Origin: an uncultured Pseudomonadota bacterium
GTDB taxonomy: Bacteria > Pseudomonadota > Alphaproteobacteria > Rs-D84
Direction of reading: 5' to 3'
Assembly: GCA_947165555.1 (NCBI GenBank)
Contig: CAMVAR010000025.1
Span: 1-8,012 of the forward strand
DNA: 8,012 bases
In this document: positions 1 to 6,386 of the stretch, in pieces
Layout: each line of letters begins with the position of its first letter
Position numbering within the stretch: position 1 is the stretch's first letter
Notes under the pieces: generated by a model
The model's database searches: none
The model's input: the letters and a program-made list of their open reading frames with translations, nothing else
What the model was told of the DNA's origin: nothing
Position numbers and translations under genes: made by a program

Positions 1-2
1 TT

Positions 3-857
3 GGTGGGGAATTGGGAAAGTATCTGAATGATTTACGTGCAAATGGTAATGCGGATAATTTTATTGCCGCATTGGATACAGCATCCAGTCGGGCGGAATT
101 ACAGAATGTTTTAAATGGTGCGGCAAATATCAACCCAATTTTGTTAATGCAACCGGTGCGGTCATTTATGACGTTGGAAAATATGCCAGATATGGGTGTG
201 TATAATTCTGGGATGTGGGTGCGTCCGGTGTACACAGGTGGTGGCTATGGCTTTTGGGGCGCACATATTGGTGCCGGATTTAGTATTATGGATAATATGT
301 TCGCGATGGTTGATGTGTTTGCCGGACGTTTGTCGGTATCTGATGATTATGACACATTTACCGGAATGTTTGGCGGTGGCACGTTTGCCATTGAATATTT
401 TGATTCAGATGTTTTTGTTAGTTCGTCTGCAACGGTTTCTATTGCACGGTTTGGCGATATAACCCTGTTTGATGGTAATTCGATTGTTGATGGGGCGCGT
501 GGCATTGGGGCGGATTTATTTGTTGATGTGGGCCCTGTGTTTAATGTGATGAAATTGTTCGATGTTATCCCGGTTGTAGGATTGCGTACAGATTATATAT
601 CAATTTCCGGATTTAATGATAATGCAACAAATGCGCGGTTGGGAATGAATATTGCGATGCGTACGAATGTTGATGGGAATCGGTATAATTCTGGGGTTAA
701 ATCCGGTATTCAGACCGATGGGGCAATTTATTTTGGGGTTTATACGAATATGCTATCGGTATTTGATGATGTTGGTGGTGGTCTTGATATAGGATTGGTG
801 TACGATGATGTCGGTTTTTCGTATCAAATATCGGCAAATGCAAAATTCATATTTTAA
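3..857 (+). CDS. Autotransporter-type outer-membrane beta-barrel protein, C-terminal part (5' end outside window)
   Basis: The reading frame is open from the first complete codon (3-5) to a TAA at 855-857, so only the C-terminal part is present. A TTG at 12-14 is an in-frame codon, not a convincing start. The first 60 or so residues look like a helical linker ('LNDLRANGNADNF', 'SRAELQNVLNGAANI'), as often precedes an autotransporter translocation domain. The remaining 220 or so residues are rich in Gly, Asp and alternating hydrophobic/polar stretches ('GVWVRPVY'-like, 'GAHIGAGFSIMDN', 'ADLFVDVGP') typical of membrane beta-strands. The last residues are 'SANAKFIF': a terminal Phe after alternating residues is the usual BAM-complex recognition signal. 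By family knowledge this domain sits in the outer membrane and may export or anchor an upstream passenger. The passenger is not visible, so the cargo is unknown. A plain porin-like barrel is the alternative. The gene converges on miaB and overlaps its stop. Confidence 0.75.
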   Translation, partial: GGELGKYLNDLRANGNADNFIAALDTASSRAELQNVLNGAANINPILLMQPVRSFMTLENMPDMGVYNSGMWVRPVYTGGGYGFWGAHIGAGFSIMDNMFAMVDVFAGRLSVSDDYDTFTGMFGGGTFAIEYFDSDVFVSSSATVSIARFGDITLFDGNSIVDGARGIGADLFVDVGPVFNVMKLFDVIPVVGLRTDYISISGFNDNATNARLGMNIAMRTNVDGNRYNSGVKSGIQTDGAIYFGVYTNMLSVFDDVGGGLDIGLVYDDVGFSYQISANAKFIF

Positions 858-2170
858 TTTGTGATAATTTTTCCACGCAGTGATGCGCGATTCGCCGCGG
901 TGATTTTTATATCAACCATTGTTGCGATATTGCCATCTTTGGGTTTTGCGACAATACACTGTTGCATGTATGGCGTGCGATAGAGCAGGTGATTGCCGGT
1001 TTTATCGGTGCCTTCGCACAGACACGGCAATGTTTTATCAACACACGATTCATTAAATTCGCGTTGAATTTCATTCAGTGTACTGTCCAGTATTGCCAAT
1101 CGTTCGCGTTTTATGTTTTCCGGAATTTGGTCCGGCATAATTGCCGCCGCCGTATGTGGGCGTGGTGAATATTTGAATGAATATGAATTTATATAACGCA
1201 CACGACGCGCAATATTCAATGTTTGTTCAAAATCTGCATCCGTTTCGCCCGGAAAACCAACGATAAAATCGGACGAGATTTGTATGTCGCCACGTGCCGC
1301 GCGCAATTTATCAATAATTTCCATATATGCGTCCAAACTGTACGGGCGATTCATTCGGCGCAGAACATCGGGCGCACCACTTTGAATCGGCATATTCAAA
1401 AATGGTAATAATTTTGGTTCGGTCGCAAACATTTGAATCAAATCATCGGTCATTTCGGTTGGATAACTTGATGTAAAGCGTATACGGCGGATTTCCGGCA
1501 TTTTTGCCGCCGCGCGGATTAAATCGGACAACCGATATGTTTTACCATTTTCATCGGTGTATTTATAACCGTTCACATTTTGCCCCAAGAAACAAATTTC
1601 CACTGCGCCGGTTTTTGCGGCATGCAATGTGTCGCGAACAACATCGTCAAAGGCGCGTGAAACCTCGCGCCCACGCGTGTACGGCACAATGCAATATGTA
1701 CAGCAATGATTGCAACCTTCCTGAATTGGAATATAAGACACGGTTGGCGCATGAACCATTTGTGGTAGTTCGTCAAATTTTTCAAGTCCACCTAAATCTA
1801 TGTTTAATAATTTTGCATCCGGGTTATCAAGGATTTGTGGTAATCGGTGATAACTTTGCGGTCCCAAAACAAAATTTAATTCGGGTATGCGGTGGAATGC
1901 GGTTGCGCCCGCTTCGCGTGCAACACAACCAACAATACCGAACAGGGCATCCGGTTTTTTTGCATCGCGTATGCGCCCAAGTTCGGAAAATACTTTATTG
2001 GTTGCCTTTTCACGAACCGAACAAGTGTTCAATATTATTATGTCCGCATCGGCAACATCTTTGGTGGCGACCATACCGCGTGCATCCAGCATGGCGGCGA
2101 TGCGCCAACTGTCGTACACATTCATTTGACAACCAAAGGTTTTAATAAAGTATTTTTTTTGTTTTGGCAT
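854..2170 (-). CDS. miaB: tRNA-2-methylthio-N6-dimethylallyladenosine synthase MiaB
   Basis: A 438-residue radical-SAM methylthiotransferase, normal length for MiaB. It adds the 2-methylthio group to i6A at position 37 of tRNAs reading UNN codons, in the cytoplasm. The N-terminal UPF0004/MTTase domain has its three cluster cysteines: C14 in 'TFGCQMN', C50 in 'LNTCSVREKA' and C82 in 'GIVGCVA'. The radical-SAM motif CxxxCxxC is C153, C157, C160 ('EGCNHCCTYCIVPYTRGRE'). A TRAM-like region (about 375-438) follows. The start is set by the standard short lead before TFGCQMN. No Shine-Dalgarno is visible before the ATG, and the preceding 52-residue ORF ends 10 bases upstream, which suggests translational coupling. 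Two spots differ from the consensus I know: 'FLNMPIQSG' (usually HLPVQSG) at 257-265 and 'SPRPHT' (usually SPRPGT) at 335-340. MiaB is preferred over RimO or MtaB because of the 'VREKA' and 'MNRPYS' blocks. Confidence 0.96.
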   Translation of the reverse strand: MPKQKKYFIKTFGCQMNVYDSWRIAAMLDARGMVATKDVADADIIILNTCSVREKATNKVFSELGRIRDAKKPDALFGIVGCVAREAGATAFHRIPELNFVLGPQSYHRLPQILDNPDAKLLNIDLGGLEKFDELPQMVHAPTVSYIPIQEGCNHCCTYCIVPYTRGREVSRAFDDVVRDTLHAAKTGAVEICFLGQNVNGYKYTDENGKTYRLSDLIRAAAKMPEIRRIRFTSSYPTEMTDDLIQMFATEPKLLPFLNMPIQSGAPDVLRRMNRPYSLDAYMEIIDKLRAARGDIQISSDFIVGFPGETDADFEQTLNIARRVRYINSYSFKYSPRPHTAAAIMPDQIPENIKRERLAILDSTLNEIQREFNESCVDKTLPCLCEGTDKTGNHLLYRTPYMQQCIVAKPKDGNIATMVDIKITAANRASLRGKIITN

Positions 2171-2180
2171 TTTTGATTAT

Positions 2181-2339
2181 TTATCGTGTTTGTAATTTAT
2201 TTGCCGTGGTATTTATTAAGCGGTCGCGTGCCATTAAAAATTTTTCAGGAACCACACTTGATTCCATTGGAACCAATTCATAACTTTGTCCGAAAATAAC
2301 ATCATATTTAAATTTTAATACATAAAGTGTGTTTTTCAT
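2181..2339 (-). CDS. Small hypothetical protein, 52 residues, upstream of miaB
   Basis: A short ORF not assigned to any family I recognise. It begins MKNTLYVLKFKYDVIFGQ and ends TTANKLQTR before TAA (2181-2183). Support for its being real: a clear Shine-Dalgarno GGAAG (2346-2350 on the minus strand) sits six bases before the ATG; its stop lies 10 bases before the miaB ATG; and its start lies 14 bases after the stop of the preceding 117-residue gene. It therefore fills an otherwise empty slot in the gatB-miaB transcription unit exactly. The protein is basic at its C-terminus, has no Cys and no obvious membrane segment. It could be a small functional protein or mainly a device to load ribosomes for miaB, which lacks its own ribosome binding site. 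Function unknown. Confidence 0.6.
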   Translation of the reverse strand: MKNTLYVLKFKYDVIFGQSYELVPMESSVVPEKFLMARDRLINTTANKLQTR

Positions 2340-2345
2340 TTTTTT

Positions 2346-2350
2346 CTTCC
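2346..2350 (-). promoter_or_regulatory. Ribosome binding site of the 52-residue ORF
   Basis: On the minus strand the bases read GGAAG inside an A-rich stretch, six bases before the ATG at 2339-2337. It lies just after the TAA (2354-2356) of the preceding gene. It is the main evidence that this very short ORF is translated. Confidence 0.6.
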
Positions 2351-2353
2351 TTT

Positions 2354-2707
2354 TTATTTACATCTTGTTCGATTAAAGAATCTTTGTCTGTATGTTTGTT
2401 TTGTTTGATTAAATTGCTTCAATGGATGTTGCATATTACATTCTGGTTTGTTTTTTTCAAGTTTTTGATTAAGTAATAAAATTTCGCGGTTCAATATTGA
2501 AACTTTTTGTAAATATTTTGCGACAATTTTTTCCGCAAAATCTGCAATACCCATGCGTTCCACCGGTTGCCCGACATCGGCAATAATCAATGTCGCATCT
2601 TGTATGTTGTCTGTCGTTTTTATTTGACGTATACGCAATGATTCTGCGATTTTTTGCCGCATGGTTTCATCTATTTTTGATGATATAAATACGATTGTTT
2701 CCGTCAT
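2354..2707 (-). CDS. Hypothetical protein, 117 residues, between gatB and miaB
   Basis: Not recognised. It starts four bases after the gatB stop, with no strong Shine-Dalgarno, so it is probably translationally coupled to gatB. The first 70 or so residues look like a small alpha/beta fold: strand 'TETIVFISSKID', helix, 'IRQIKTTDNIQ', then strand 'DATLIIADVGQP' and helix 'GIADFAEKIVAKY'. The order of an N-terminal 'VFISS' strand followed by 'DATLIIAD' faintly recalls nucleoside 2-deoxyribosyltransferase-like or other Rossmann-like domains; this is resemblance only. Residues about 68-88 could form a coiled coil ('KVSILNREILLLNQKLEK'). The tail from about residue 88 is Gln/Asn/Lys/Arg-rich, AT-rich and uses AGA arginine codons where the front half uses CGT, so it may be disordered or recently altered. 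Genuine coding is likely from its fit in the operon; the role is unknown. Confidence 0.65.
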   Translation of the reverse strand: MTETIVFISSKIDETMRQKIAESLRIRQIKTTDNIQDATLIIADVGQPVERMGIADFAEKIVAKYLQKVSILNREILLLNQKLEKNKPECNMQHPLKQFNQTKQTYRQRFFNRTRCK

Positions 2708-2711
2708 TACT

Positions 2712-4232
2712 TTAACCCAATTTTTGTTTCAATATTTCGTTCACGACGGCGGGATTCGCACTGCCACCTGATTTCTTCATAACATTGCCGACAAAGAATC
2801 CAAGCAATCCCACCTTGCCAGATTTATATTGTTCAACCTGGGGCGCGTTGGCGGCGATAACTTCGTCGATAATTTTTTCAATCGCACCGGTGTCGGTAAT
2901 TTGTTTCATATCGAATTTGTCGGCAATTTCACGTGGTGTGCCGGATTCACCATCCAACATTTTAATAAATATTTCTTTGGCCTGTTTGCCGTTGATATCA
3001 CGGGACGCAACCATGTCCACCAATTCCGCCAAATCGGCCGGCGTGATAATACGCATACCGTCCACAATGCCGGATTTTTCGTTTGTTATGTCATAGTTTT
3101 CCGGGTGCGCGAACAGTTCGCTTATCATCCAATTCGCAACGCCCTTGGCGCGTTCGGTTTTTCCCGCGACCGCCGCATCAAACCAGTGTGAAATATCAAC
3201 CGACTCGGTAAGGCGTGCCGCATCATATTCCGCCAAACCAAATTTTTCGATATAGCGTGTCCGTGTTGCCGCCGGCAATTCCGGCATAGTTTTTCTTATG
3301 CGTTCGATTTGTTCGTCTGTGATAACAAGTGGCAACAAATCCGGGTCCGGGAAATACCGATAATCCAACGCATCTTCTTTGCTGCGCATGACGGATGAAG
3401 AACCGTCATCTTGGTGATAGCGCAACGTGTCTTGCGAAACGATCCCACCACTTTCCAAAATTTCAACTTGGCGACGGGCTTCGTTTTCAATGTGGTTTTT
3501 AATAAACTTGAAAGACACCATGTTTTTTGTTTCGGTGCGTGTTCCAAAAGTATTGGAACCAACACGTTTGACAGAAACATTGACATCGGCGCGCATGGAA
3601 CCTTCTTCCATATTCGCCTTGGATACCCCCAGGGCGCGCGCGATTTCGCGAATTTGACGCAGATATCTTTCGGCTTCTTCGGGTGATGATATGTATGAAT
3701 TGTTTTCTGGGTTTTTTGTATCCAAAAATGTAACGATTTCAAGCAACATAACGCCACAACGGTTAAAATCAACAAATGATTTTGCCGGATGCATATCATG
3801 TTTATTTTTTGCAGCGTCTTGTTCCATATGTGCGCGTTCAATTAAAATCTTTTTAGGGTTCCCATCGTCGCCCATAATTTCAACCCAACCGCGTCCGACA
3901 ACCGGCGGTTGATCGGCGGGCTGTGTAATCTGGTATCCCTGGGGCAGGTCGGGGTAAAAATACTGTTTACGGGCAAAGCAACTTTTGCGGGAAATTTCCG
4001 CGTTGATGCCAAGGCCGAATTTAATCGCCTGGTCTACGCAGTATTCGTTCAGTACCGGCAACATGCCCGGCATGGCGACATCAACCATGGAAACCTGGGT
4101 ATTGGGGGCGACCGTTGGATTATAGTCCGCGGATGCGCCACTAAATAATTTTGATTTGGACAGAACCTCGATATGAGTTTCCAAACCAACAACAACTTCC
4201 CAATCACCTGTTTTGCCTTTTATCGTAAACAT
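2712..4232 (-). CDS. gatB: Aspartyl/glutamyl-tRNA(Asn/Gln) amidotransferase subunit B
   Basis: A 506-residue GatB, the tRNA-binding and kinase-like subunit of GatCAB. It activates the side-chain carboxylate of misacylated Glu-tRNA(Gln)/Asp-tRNA(Asn), which is then amidated with ammonia from GatA. Signature blocks in order: 'VVGLETHIEVLSKSKLFSG' (14-32), 'AMPGMLPVLN' (53-62), 'RKQYFYPDLPQGYQITQ' (88-104), 'HMEQDAAK' (135-142), 'SFVDFNRCG' (152-160), 'EEGSMRADVNVSV' (209-221), 'SKEDALDYRYFPDPDLLPL' (284-302), a helical linker, and the C-terminal YqeY-like tail ending 'KKSGGSANPAVVNEILKQKLG' (split over 486-506). The start at 4232 is chosen because AAGG lies 10 bases upstream and the protein then begins just before the first family block. 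An in-frame ATG at 4313 would read through the antisense of the tRNA gene. It leads an apparent operon with two small unknowns and miaB, and is separate from gatC/gatA. Confidence 0.97.
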   Translation of the reverse strand: MFTIKGKTGDWEVVVGLETHIEVLSKSKLFSGASADYNPTVAPNTQVSMVDVAMPGMLPVLNEYCVDQAIKFGLGINAEISRKSCFARKQYFYPDLPQGYQITQPADQPPVVGRGWVEIMGDDGNPKKILIERAHMEQDAAKNKHDMHPAKSFVDFNRCGVMLLEIVTFLDTKNPENNSYISSPEEAERYLRQIREIARALGVSKANMEEGSMRADVNVSVKRVGSNTFGTRTETKNMVSFKFIKNHIENEARRQVEILESGGIVSQDTLRYHQDDGSSSVMRSKEDALDYRYFPDPDLLPLVITDEQIERIRKTMPELPAATRTRYIEKFGLAEYDAARLTESVDISHWFDAAVAGKTERAKGVANWMISELFAHPENYDITNEKSGIVDGMRIITPADLAELVDMVASRDINGKQAKEIFIKMLDGESGTPREIADKFDMKQITDTGAIEKIIDEVIAANAPQVEQYKSGKVGLLGFFVGNVMKKSGGSANPAVVNEILKQKLG

Positions 4233-4242
4233 TTTTCTTTTT

Positions 4243-4246
4243 CCTT
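4243..4246 (-). promoter_or_regulatory. Ribosome binding site of gatB
   Basis: AAGG on the minus strand, 10 bases before the ATG at 4232-4230, in an A-rich leader. It supports the start at 4232 rather than the in-frame ATG at 4313. The same bases overlap or abut the -35 element proposed for the tRNA-Phe promoter on the other strand. Confidence 0.5.
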
Positions 4247-4273
4247 GCTTTTTTGTTTTTTGTATCTTATTAT
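4245..4273 (+). promoter_or_regulatory. Candidate sigma70-type promoter of tRNA-Phe
   Basis: -35 TTGCTT (4245-4250), 17-base spacer, -10 TATTAT (4268-4273), one mismatch from TATAAT. Transcription would begin near 4280, seven bases before the mature tRNA 5' end. The proposal rests on consensus matching in an AT-rich stretch, where chance matches are common; the correct spacing and position just before a stable RNA gene raise its weight. Confidence 0.5.
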
Positions 4274-4274
4274 A
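4269..4274 (-). promoter_or_regulatory. Candidate -10 element of the gatB operon promoter
   Basis: The minus strand reads GTGTATAATAAG here, with a perfect TATAAT. Transcription would begin near 4262, giving a leader of about 30 bases with the AAGG site. No good -35 is visible at 15-18 bases spacing; that position falls inside the tRNA gene (CTATCT/GCTATC). The element overlaps the -10 of the divergent tRNA promoter by five bases. Confidence 0.45.
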
Positions 4275-4286
4275 CACCCTGCGGAT

Positions 4287-4362
4287 GGCCAGATAGCTCA
4301 GTTGGTAGAGCAAGGGACTGAAAATCCCTGTGTCAGTGGTTCGATTCCACTTCTGGCCACCA
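4287..4362 (+). tRNA. tRNA-Phe (anticodon GAA)
   Basis: A canonical 76-base tRNA with all arms paired. Acceptor GGCCAGA (4287-4293) pairs with TCTGGCC (4352-4358). D stem GCTC/GAGC encloses AGTTGGTA. The anticodon stem AGGGA/TCCCT has loop CTGAAAA, so the anticodon is GAA (Phe). The variable loop is GTGTC. The T stem AGTGG/CCACT has loop TTCGATT. The discriminator is A and CCA is encoded (4360-4362). Positions 36-38 are A-A-A, the context recognised by MiaA, so A37 should become ms2i6A through MiaA and then MiaB, and miaB lies in this window. A run of six T follows at 4364-4369 without a visible hairpin. The tRNA sits between two operons that both run leftwards, so antisense transcription from the gatCA unit through it is possible. 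Confidence 0.98.
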
Positions 4363-4367
4363 CTTTT

Positions 4368-4910
4368 TTATTGCCTGTTTTTATTTCGAATATATTCTTC
4401 ATACTTTTCCTGCCTTGAGATTAGCCAATTTCTGTATGCTAAGATATCGTGATTTATAAGTTCTTGTTCTGCTTTCTTGTCATTTTTTGCTTTTAATAAA
4501 TATTCTTCTTCTCTTCGTTTGAGCTTGGTTCTAGCTTTGTCTACCATGAAACTTAAGTCTTTCTCTTTTAACAAAGTGTGACGGTACGGTTCCATAATAT
4601 GAATTTCATTTATATTTCCAAATGGATTTGTAATGTGCTGTAAGAAAAGTGCCCTGCATTGTTGCCTTATGTAATAATCCATTACATTCTCCCAACGGTA
4701 CTTACAGAAATAATGTTTGGAATTACCATGATTATATTCATACATAGCAAACGATTTATCAACAAATGGATACAGTTGAATAATCTCTTGTATTTCACTT
4801 TTAAGATGCCTATAATCACTTACGCGAGGATTGTTTAACAATATCGTATATGCTTGTTCAATAATGAAGCACCCTAACGATTCGTAATTATTTATCGATT
4901 TGAATATCAT
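4368..4910 (-). CDS. Hypothetical protein, 180 residues, AT-rich, downstream of gatA
   Basis: Not recognised. The ATG lies three bases after the gatA stop, with only a weak GGGA nine bases upstream, so translation is probably coupled to gatA. The stop lies five bases from the tRNA-Phe 3' end. The N-terminal half is rich in Tyr/Phe/His/Cys ('SFAMYEYNHGNSKHYFCKYRW', split here as residues 53-73); the C-terminal third (about 112-178) is a highly charged, probably helical or coiled-coil segment ('ARTKLKRREEEYLLKAK', 'SRQEKYEEYIRNKNRQ'). No signal peptide or membrane segment is evident. Composition differs from the neighbours: bases 4381-4920 hold about 165 G+C of 540 (31%), and 8 of 13 Arg codons are AGA or AGG, whereas the gatA Arg codons I read were CGC. 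This suggests horizontal acquisition beside a tRNA, although no integrase or repeated tRNA end is visible. Confidence 0.7.
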   Translation of the reverse strand: MIFKSINNYESLGCFIIEQAYTILLNNPRVSDYRHLKSEIQEIIQLYPFVDKSFAMYEYNHGNSKHYFCKYRWENVMDYYIRQQCRALFLQHITNPFGNINEIHIMEPYRHTLLKEKDLSFMVDKARTKLKRREEEYLLKAKNDKKAEQELINHDILAYRNWLISRQEKYEEYIRNKNRQ

Positions 4911-4913
4911 TTT

Positions 4914-6380
4914 TTATTTTCCCATTATCTTTGTTGGACGATTGTCTATGTTCGCAAATTGTTCAATGTGTTTCGCCAATTCTAATACGCGGACATCGTC
5001 AAACATTTTGCCTACGACCTGCATGCCCAATGGTAAATTATTTGATGCCATGCCGCATGGAACACTTACCGCCGGCACACCGGCCAAATTCATTGCCACC
5101 GTGAACAAATCCAACGCGTAATATTCCAACGGTGTCATATCGGAATCCAGTGGCATTGCGGTTCCGGCACCCGATGGACATACAATTAAATCACATTGTT
5201 CAAATGCGCGATTAAATGCGTTTGCAATCATACGGCGAACGCGTGCGGCCTGCATGAAATACACATCATACGATTCACTTGATAATACCGCGGTGCCGAT
5301 AATCATACGGCGTTTAACTTCGTCACCGAAACCGGCGGCGCGGGTTTTCTTATATGTGTCGTAAATATCAGACCCTTCTACACGCAGACCATAACGCACA
5401 CCGTCATATCGGGCAAGGTTCGATGAAGCCTCGGCCGGGGCGATGATATAGTATGCCGCCAATGCGTCAAGTATATTTGGAATTGAAACCTCGACAATTT
5501 CTGCGCCGGCGGATTTCAAATCGGCCACGCGCGCATTGAATAATTTCTGCATATCATCAGAAATTTTTACATTGTTAAACTCTTTGATTACACCAACGCG
5601 CAATTTTTTGCCATCGCCCAGAATTGGTTGCAACGGCGAATCTAAATTCAAATGAACATCGGCACTTGTTGAATCTTTGGCGTCATGACCCGCCATGGCG
5701 GACAACAACGCCGCCGCGTCATCGACCGTGCGCGCGATTGGGCCGGGGGTGTCAAGACTTGACGCGAACGCAACGCAACCCCAACGGGAACACAGGCCGT
5801 ATGTCGGTTTCATTCCAACCAGGCCGGTAATGGATGCCGGAAAACGTATCGAACCACCGGTGTCGGTGCCGGTTGCCCCCATGGCCAGGCCGGATGCGAC
5901 CGCCGATGTAGAACCGCCCGACGAACCGCCGGCGGTAAGGCGTTTTTCCATTTGCCATGGATTTACCGGCGCACCAAAGTAAGATGTTTTGGAAAATGTT
6001 CCCATGGCGAATTCGTCCAGATTTGATTTGCCAAGCAGTACCGTGCCGGCATCTATAAATTTCTGGGAAACGGTGGATTCGTATTCCGGGACAAAGTTTT
6101 CCAACATGTGCGATGCGGCGGTTGTGCGAATGCCGCGCGTTGCAAATAAATCTTTCATTGCGATTGGAATGCCGTCCAATGTGCGCATATCGCCGTTCTT
6201 GATGCGTTCGTCCGCGGCGGCGGCATCCGCCAACGCGCGTTCGGCCGTAACCGTAATATAGGCATTTAATTCGGGATTATACTTTTCGATGCGTTCAATG
6301 TGTGCGCGCGCAAGTTCGGTCGCAGATATTTCGCGCGATTTTAATTTCTGTAATGCTTCGGTAATGCTAAGGTCTATCAT
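4914..6380 (-). CDS. gatA: Aspartyl/glutamyl-tRNA(Asn/Gln) amidotransferase subunit A
   Basis: A 488-residue amidase-signature enzyme of normal GatA length. In the GatCAB complex it hydrolyses glutamine and channels the ammonia to GatB. The Lys-Ser-Ser catalytic triad is visible: K76 in 'GIPIAMKDLF', cis-Ser S153 in 'AGGSSGGS', and the nucleophile S177 in 'TDTGGSIRFP', 24 residues on as usual. Other blocks are 'GKSNLDEFAMG' (117-127), 'MKPTYGLCSRWG' (190-201), 'SLDTPGPIART' (208-218) and 'GVPAVSVPCG' (434-443). GatA is favoured over a generic amidase by these blocks and by gatC upstream. The residue after 'GGSIR' is F where I expect Q ('GGSIRQPA'). The start has a good Shine-Dalgarno (AGGTAGGA directly before 'AACTATG') and lies six bases after the preceding 110-residue gene. 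Arg codons are mainly CGC. Confidence 0.97.
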   Translation of the reverse strand: MIDLSITEALQKLKSREISATELARAHIERIEKYNPELNAYITVTAERALADAAAADERIKNGDMRTLDGIPIAMKDLFATRGIRTTAASHMLENFVPEYESTVSQKFIDAGTVLLGKSNLDEFAMGTFSKTSYFGAPVNPWQMEKRLTAGGSSGGSTSAVASGLAMGATGTDTGGSIRFPASITGLVGMKPTYGLCSRWGCVAFASSLDTPGPIARTVDDAAALLSAMAGHDAKDSTSADVHLNLDSPLQPILGDGKKLRVGVIKEFNNVKISDDMQKLFNARVADLKSAGAEIVEVSIPNILDALAAYYIIAPAEASSNLARYDGVRYGLRVEGSDIYDTYKKTRAAGFGDEVKRRMIIGTAVLSSESYDVYFMQAARVRRMIANAFNRAFEQCDLIVCPSGAGTAMPLDSDMTPLEYYALDLFTVAMNLAGVPAVSVPCGMASNNLPLGMQVVGKMFDDVRVLELAKHIEQFANIDNRPTKIMGK

Positions 6381-6386
6381 AGTTTC

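Noticed and set aside
1504..2145. Long open frame on + opposite miaB
   Set aside because: It lies antisense to a fully conserved miaB, shows no family pattern, and is rich in His/Arg/Cys as expected of a shadow frame.
3296..3841. 181-residue open frame on - inside gatB in another frame
   Set aside because: Out-of-frame shadow of conserved GatB blocks, with a low-complexity Lys/Cys/Ser composition and no ribosome binding evidence.
4233..4313. N-terminal extension of gatB to an in-frame ATG at 4313
   Set aside because: The extra 27 residues would be encoded by the promoter region and the antisense of tRNA-Phe, have no GatB similarity, and an AAGG site supports the ATG at 4232.
4363..4380. Intrinsic terminator after tRNA-Phe
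   Set aside because: There is a run of six T at 4364-4369 but no stem-loop apart from the tRNA itself, so a standard hairpin terminator is not supported.
4173..4418. Open frame on + spanning the gatB start and the tRNA
   Set aside because: It translates a tRNA gene and antisense of gatB; the Phe-rich protein is a by-product of T-rich DNA.
4340..4920. Mobile island with attachment repeats at tRNA-Phe
   Set aside because: I looked for a second copy of the tRNA 3' end (GGCCACCA region) flanking the AT-rich gene and saw none, and no integrase is present; only composition suggests transfer.
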